DNA of 64,000 nucleotides from Lachnospiraceae bacterium (GTDB taxonomy: Bacteria > Bacillota > Clostridia > Lachnospirales > Lachnospiraceae). The notes under the pieces are model-generated. The model was not told where the DNA came from and searched no databases. It was given only the letters and a program-made list of their open reading frames with translations. The stretch lies in the NCBI GenBank assembly GCA_022845955.1, contig AP025576.1, forward strand, positions 3,410,001 through 3,474,000, in the 5' to 3' direction. The position numbers and the translations under genes are program-made. Below, in pieces: positions 59,821 to 64,000 of this stretch (within the stretch, counting starts at the first letter, position 1; each line of letters begins with the position of its first letter).

Positions 59821-62139
59821 ATGATTGGTAAAATGATACATAATGATCTGGTGAAAAACAGGGCCGTCACATTGTCCGCCACAGTTTTTATAGCGGCTGC
59901 AGCCCTGCTCGTTTCGCTGGCGGCGCTTCTTGCCATCGATCTGGCGGGTGCGGTAGATGCTTTTATGGAGCGGGCGGAGACTCCTCATTTTATGCAGATG
60001 CATACGGGGGAAATCGACCGGGAAGCTCTGGAACAATTTGCGGCGGATAATAAAAATGTGCAAAGCTTTCAAATACTGCCTTTTCTTAATGTGGAGGGCG
60101 GAAAGATAAGGCTGGGGGAGAATACACTTACAGGTACCACCCAGGATAACGGTTTTACCATACAGGGACTACAGTTTGATTACCTGATGGACTTGGAAGG
60201 GAAGCGGATACAGCCGCAGGAAGGGGAACTGTATGTACCTGTCTGCTACAGGCAGGAGAATATGGCCGGCATTGGAGATACGGCCGTAATCGGTGGTATT
60301 CCGCTGCGTATAGCCGGATTTTTACGGGATTCCCAGATGAATTCTCTGTTGTCCTCATCCAAACGGTTCCTGGTGAATCCGCATGATTATGAGAAAATGG
60401 AAGGCGTGGGGAAGGAAGAATATCTGATTGAGTTCAGGTTAACGGACCCTTCTGCGGCAGACGCGTTTTCCCATGCATATACAGCGGCAGGGCTTCCGGC
60501 AAATGGGCCTGCCATTACATATTCCCTCATTAAAATGATCAATGCCATGTCAGATGGTATTATGATAGGTCTGCTCCTGCTGGTGAGTATCCTGGCCGTG
60601 CTCATTGCTCTGCTGTGTGTACGCTTTACGCTTTTATCACAGATAGAGGAGGATTACCGGGATATTGGGGTGATGAAAGCTATCGGTTTCCGGATTTCCC
60701 ATATGAAACGGATTTATCTTATGAAATATGCGGTATTGGGAGGAATCGGCTGCCTTGCCGGGTTTGGCCTGTCCTTGCTTTTGCGTGAACCGATGCTGGT
60801 GAATATCCGGCAGAATATGGGGGAAGCAGGGAGGGAAGGCTTTTCTCTTGCCGCCGGTTTTTGCGGAGTGGCGGGAGTTTTTGCTGCGATACTTATTTTT
60901 ACAGGCCGTGTGTTGAACCGGTTCCGCGGCATATCGGCTTCCCGTGCGATAGGATTCGGTTTTGAAGAGGAAACGGGCAGGACGGCCGGCCGTATTTTTC
61001 CGGGACTCAGTCATTTGGTGGGAGTTAATGCCGCCTATGGCCTTCTGGATGTTTTCTCCCGTAAAAAAATATATGCCACGATTCTGGCAGTGCTGGTGTT
61101 CTCGGTATTTATTGTGATTGTCCCGCAGAATCTGTACAGCACAATTGCGGACGAAAGCTTTACCTCTTACATGGGGATAGGGGACTGCGATCTGCGGATG
61201 GATATCCAGCAGACAGAGGACTGTGAGGGCAAGGCCCAAAGCATAGGGGAAGCGCTGGAAAAAGAGAATGCAGTAACAGATTACACGGTGCTTCATACGA
61301 AAAAATTTACCATCATGAATGCGGAAGGTCAGGAAGAAAATATCAAAATTGAGTTTGGTGATCACAATGCCTTTCCGGTGTCTTATGCGAAAGGCGGCGC
61401 ACCCTTGACACAGGAACAGATTGCCCTTTCCGCACTTCTGGCAAAGGAGCTGGGAAAAGAAGTGGGCAGTACGCTGACCCTGTTCACAGGGACAGGAGAG
61501 ATGACCCTGAGTGTATGCGGAATATATTCGGATATCACGAATGGAGGAAAGACGGCAAAGGCTGTTTTCACGGATATGGACGCGGAACCCATGTGGAGTG
61601 TGGTGTATGCAAAGCTGGACGGTTCCGTTCCGGCCGCAAAAGCGTCTTTATATTACCGGGCACTTTTCCCGTTTGCCAAGGTTACGGATATCCGGGAATA
61701 TGTGGCGCAGACATACGGACAGACACTTCAGTCGGTAGAACGGGCGGCAACTGCAGCCGCTGCGGCCGCTATTATTATTACAACGTTTATTACCCTGCTT
61801 TTTGTCAGGCTGCTGATCGCGAAAGACAGATATGCCATTGCCGTAATGAAGGCCAGCGGTTTTACCAATAGGGATATAAAGTTTCAATATATATGGCGCC
61901 TGGCCGCCGTGATGCTGACGGGACTCCTCATCGGCATCTTCTTTGCAGGTACGGCAGGGGAAAAGCTGGCGGGAGCAGTTCTCTCCGCGTTGGGAATGGT
62001 CTCCTTCCGGTTCCGTGTCAATCCACTTGCGTCCTATCTGGCCTGTCCGCTGTGGATGGTCTGTTCGGTAGCAGCAGGGGTTTTGGCCGGCGTACAGGGC
62101 GTGAATAAGATCGATACCGGTGAAAACATAAAAGAATAG
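59821..62139 (+). CDS. FtsX-like ABC transporter permease
   Basis: 772 residues from ATG 59821 with GGGAG five bases upstream; earlier in-frame ATGs at 59803 and 59809 have no site. One N-terminal membrane helix, an outer domain, three helices around 240-370, one near 430, a second outer domain and a final three-helix FtsX unit (about 650-770, ending with AAGVLAGVQGVNKID). This double-FtsX layout is that of MacB/BceB-like exporters or peptide sensors. With the ATPase downstream and TetR upstream it is probably an efflux system. Substrate unknown. Confidence 0.88.
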   Translation: MIGKMIHNDLVKNRAVTLSATVFIAAAALLVSLAALLAIDLAGAVDAFMERAETPHFMQMHTGEIDREALEQFAADNKNVQSFQILPFLNVEGGKIRLGENTLTGTTQDNGFTIQGLQFDYLMDLEGKRIQPQEGELYVPVCYRQENMAGIGDTAVIGGIPLRIAGFLRDSQMNSLLSSSKRFLVNPHDYEKMEGVGKEEYLIEFRLTDPSAADAFSHAYTAAGLPANGPAITYSLIKMINAMSDGIMIGLLLLVSILAVLIALLCVRFTLLSQIEEDYRDIGVMKAIGFRISHMKRIYLMKYAVLGGIGCLAGFGLSLLLREPMLVNIRQNMGEAGREGFSLAAGFCGVAGVFAAILIFTGRVLNRFRGISASRAIGFGFEEETGRTAGRIFPGLSHLVGVNAAYGLLDVFSRKKIYATILAVLVFSVFIVIVPQNLYSTIADESFTSYMGIGDCDLRMDIQQTEDCEGKAQSIGEALEKENAVTDYTVLHTKKFTIMNAEGQEENIKIEFGDHNAFPVSYAKGGAPLTQEQIALSALLAKELGKEVGSTLTLFTGTGEMTLSVCGIYSDITNGGKTAKAVFTDMDAEPMWSVVYAKLDGSVPAAKASLYYRALFPFAKVTDIREYVAQTYGQTLQSVERAATAAAAAAIIITTFITLLFVRLLIAKDRYAIAVMKASGFTNRDIKFQYIWRLAAVMLTGLLIGIFFAGTAGEKLAGAVLSALGMVSFRFRVNPLASYLACPLWMVCSVAAGVLAGVQGVNKIDTGENIKE

Positions 62140-62175
62140 TTGCAAGGATGCCGTTTGGCACAGAAGGAAAAGCGA

Positions 62176-62934
62176 ATGAAAGAGATAATCAGCGGAAAAA
62201 GCCTGGTAAAGACGTTTGGACAGGGGCAGGAAAAAAGAAGAGTATTGGATGAAGTGAACATATCGGTAGAGGAAGGGGAATTCCTTTCTATTATGGGACC
62301 TTCCGGTTCGGGAAAGTCCACGCTGCTATACGCCTGCAGCGGTATGGATGGGGTTGACGGCGGAACGATAGCCTTTTGCGGCAAAGAGCTTTCTTCTTTC
62401 CGGGAAAAAGAGCTTGCTGACCTGCGCAGAACACAAATGGGGTTTGTATTCCAGCAGCCTTCCCTCTTGAAAAACCTGAATATTCTGGATAATATCGTTT
62501 TCCCATCCCTGCGGGATCGCCGGAAAAATACCCGCGAAATAGTGGAGAGGGCGAAGGTGCTGATGGAAAGGACAGGAATAAGCGGGCTGGAAAAAAGAAA
62601 AATTACTCAGGTTTCGGGAGGCCAGCTTCAGCGTGCGGGAATCTGCCGTGCTCTTATGAACCGGCCGGAGATTGTTTTTGGGGATGAACCTACCGGAGCG
62701 CTGAATTCCAAAGCGTCGGAAGAAATCATGGATCTTTTTACGGAAATTAATGAACAGGGGACCGCCGTGATGCTGGTAACCCACGATGCCAAAATAGCGG
62801 CACGTACCCGGCGCGTCCTCTTTTTGGAGGACGGAAGGGTGGCGGGGGAATTGGAACTGCCAAAAGCCGAAGGCCTCAGCCGGGCCGCCAGAATGAATAA
62901 AGTAATGGAAAAAATGCGCCTGCTGGGAATCTGA
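62176..62934 (+). CDS. ABC transporter ATP-binding protein (MacB/LolD type)
   Basis: 252 residues from ATG 62176 with AAGGA upstream. Walker A GPSGSGKSTLLYACSG, Q-loop FVFQQPSLLKNL, signature VSGGQLQRAGICRAL, Walker B IVFGDEPTGALNS and switch His in LVTHDAKIA. It is the energy module of the FtsX-type permease encoded 36 bases upstream. Confidence 0.95.
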   Translation: MKEIISGKSLVKTFGQGQEKRRVLDEVNISVEEGEFLSIMGPSGSGKSTLLYACSGMDGVDGGTIAFCGKELSSFREKELADLRRTQMGFVFQQPSLLKNLNILDNIVFPSLRDRRKNTREIVERAKVLMERTGISGLEKRKITQVSGGQLQRAGICRALMNRPEIVFGDEPTGALNSKASEEIMDLFTEINEQGTAVMLVTHDAKIAARTRRVLFLEDGRVAGELELPKAEGLSRAARMNKVMEKMRLLGI

Positions 62935-62962
62935 AATCTTCCCGGCAGACGTACCGGTATTA

Positions 62963-64000
62963 TCAGCGGATGCTCCTGGCCATTTCCAGAAGTCTGGGAT
63001 AGGCATAGGAGAAAAAGTCCTGATAGCTTTCACAATAGCTGTTCAGCCCCGGAGTCCTTCCGTCGGGAAGAAGCGTCCTGTCCCGGCGGCAGCCGTTCCG
63101 GCACAGGGGATACCAGCGGCATTCCTTACATTTGTTGGGAACATGACGGGACAGATTGACAAAATCCAGGCCTTCCCGGGCCTGATTCATTTCTTCAAAG
63201 GAGTTTTCCCGGATATTTCCCAGCTTCCAATCATCCAGGACATAAAAGTCACAGGGGTAGACACTTCCGTCGGCCTCTATCACCCATTGCTCCGAACAAA
63301 TCCCCATCATATTGCAGGATTCCGGGGGATAGTTATGCAGCATACCGACCCAGTTTTCAAAAGTGCGGTTATAAACCGGATGCCCTTCCTTCCAGTCAGT
63401 ATACCAATAATCAAAAAGATCCTTCAGGAACTTCCCATATCGGTCCGGCGTTAGGGAATATGTAAGGCTGCCCTTGTTTTCTTCAAAAGGATCGATACAG
63501 GGTATGTACTGCTGGTAGGTGAAGCCCTGTTCCCTGAAAAACGGATAAATCCGTTTGATCCGCCTTGCGGACTGGGCCGTCACCACCGTGAGAATATTAA
63601 ATTCTACCTTATACTCCTGGAAAAGGCGGGCAGTTTCCATGACCCGCGCAAAGCTTCCGGTCTGATCAGGGAATTTTCGGTTTTCATCATGCAGCTGTTC
63701 GTAGCCGTCCAGCGACAATCCCACAAGAAACTGGTTGTCATGAAGAAAACGTGCCCACTCTTCATCGATGACAATCCCGTTAGTCTGCAGGCTGTTGTGG
63801 ATTTCGACCCCTCTGTGATTATGTTTCTTTTCAATCTCTATAAGGGTTCTGAAAAAATCCAGGCCGGCCAGGGTAGGCTCCCCTCCCTGAAAAGCAAAGG
63901 TTGCCATATGGGTCACCTGGTTCAGCGTTTTTTCCACCAGAATATCCAGTGTCTCTTCGGACATCATCCCATAGGTTCTTTCGCTGCGGTTATTCATTTC
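62963..64000 (-). CDS. Radical SAM / SPASM protein (anaerobic sulfatase-maturase type), 5' partial
   Basis: The gene enters from beyond the right edge, so the CxxxCxxC radical-SAM motif is not in the window. Visible: FAFQGGEPTLAGLDFF, HNSLQTNGIVID, GLSLDGYEQLHDENR and, in the C-terminal third, the SPASM cysteines ESCNMMGICSEQW, YPCDFYVLDDW and CKECRWYPLCRNGCRRD. These are the marks of anSME-like enzymes that turn a Cys or Ser of a sulfatase into formylglycine; related enzymes make other peptide modifications. No sulfatase is seen here. It faces the ABC module, 28 bases between stops. Confidence 0.88.
   Translation of the reverse strand, partial: EMNNRSERTYGMMSEETLDILVEKTLNQVTHMATFAFQGGEPTLAGLDFFRTLIEIEKKHNHRGVEIHNSLQTNGIVIDEEWARFLHDNQFLVGLSLDGYEQLHDENRKFPDQTGSFARVMETARLFQEYKVEFNILTVVTAQSARRIKRIYPFFREQGFTYQQYIPCIDPFEENKGSLTYSLTPDRYGKFLKDLFDYWYTDWKEGHPVYNRTFENWVGMLHNYPPESCNMMGICSEQWVIEADGSVYPCDFYVLDDWKLGNIRENSFEEMNQAREGLDFVNLSRHVPNKCKECRWYPLCRNGCRRDRTLLPDGRTPGLNSYCESYQDFFSYAYPRLLEMARSIR

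Overview
The window looks like chromosome of a gut-type Firmicute of the Clostridia, most likely Lachnospiraceae. This is inferred from strong GGAGG-type ribosome binding sites, an LplABC/YesMN-type sugar uptake locus, two families of sugar ABC transporters, a Gram-positive capsule regulatory set (PHP tyrosine phosphatase, short Wzz-like protein, separate BY-kinase) and many glycoside hydrolases. No rRNA, tRNA or CRISPR array was seen. Most of the window has moderate GC. The stretch from about 20.5 to 38.8 kb is clearly AT-rich and has the mosaic, decayed look of a horizontally exchanged surface-polysaccharide locus.

Layout. 0-14.7 kb is carbohydrate catabolism: the end of a nucleoside hydrolase, a GH116 enzyme, a convergent Gfo/Idh/MocA oxidoreductase and GH43 pair, a GH127 enzyme, a CoiA-like zinc-ribbon protein, then a LacI regulator ahead of a GH13 alpha-glucosidase and a binding protein plus MalF/MalG-type permease operon. 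14.8-20.5 kb is a regulatory head: a tyrosine recombinase bracketed by a 28-bp inverted repeat and by short direct repeats, an XRE regulator, then CpsB, Wzz-like, BY-kinase and an Ig-like anchored protein. 20.9-38.2 kb is the polysaccharide assembly cluster: Ugd, Alg14/Alg13-like pair, TupA-like ATP-grasp, DUF362, GT4, serine-acetyltransferase-like, pyruvyl transferase, two GT2, an unknown protein, Wzy, two FrhB-type proteins, Wzx and a GT14. At least two fossil genes lie between them. No priming sugar-phosphate transferase is visible.

38.8-52 kb is a second sugar locus: lipoprotein plus LplB/LplC-type permeases, YesM/YesN two-component system, two tandem unknown toroid-like enzymes, a right-handed beta-helix protein and a small P-loop kinase. 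52.4-64 kb holds a heptad-repeat protein, a fucokinase/GDP-fucose pyrophosphorylase fusion, a C45-type hydrolase, two small conserved proteins, a TetR-controlled FtsX/ATPase ABC module and a truncated radical-SAM SPASM protein.

The most interesting signal is a set of apparent switches in the polysaccharide locus. Two genes, the serine acetyltransferase-like gene (G8 tract) and the GT14 gene (G7 tract), each carry a poly-G run inside AT-rich DNA, and each is exactly one G short of an intact reading frame. Upstream, a recombinase flanked by inverted repeats sits at the head of the capsule regulatory genes. Together these suggest combined slipped-strand and site-specific-recombination control of surface glycan structure; this is inference, and homopolymer sequencing error must be excluded first. 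Other notable items are a perfect 32-bp palindrome that gives two convergent enzymes the same C-terminal residues ELKAD, and an 18-bp element found as in-frame tandem pairs in two unrelated enzymes.
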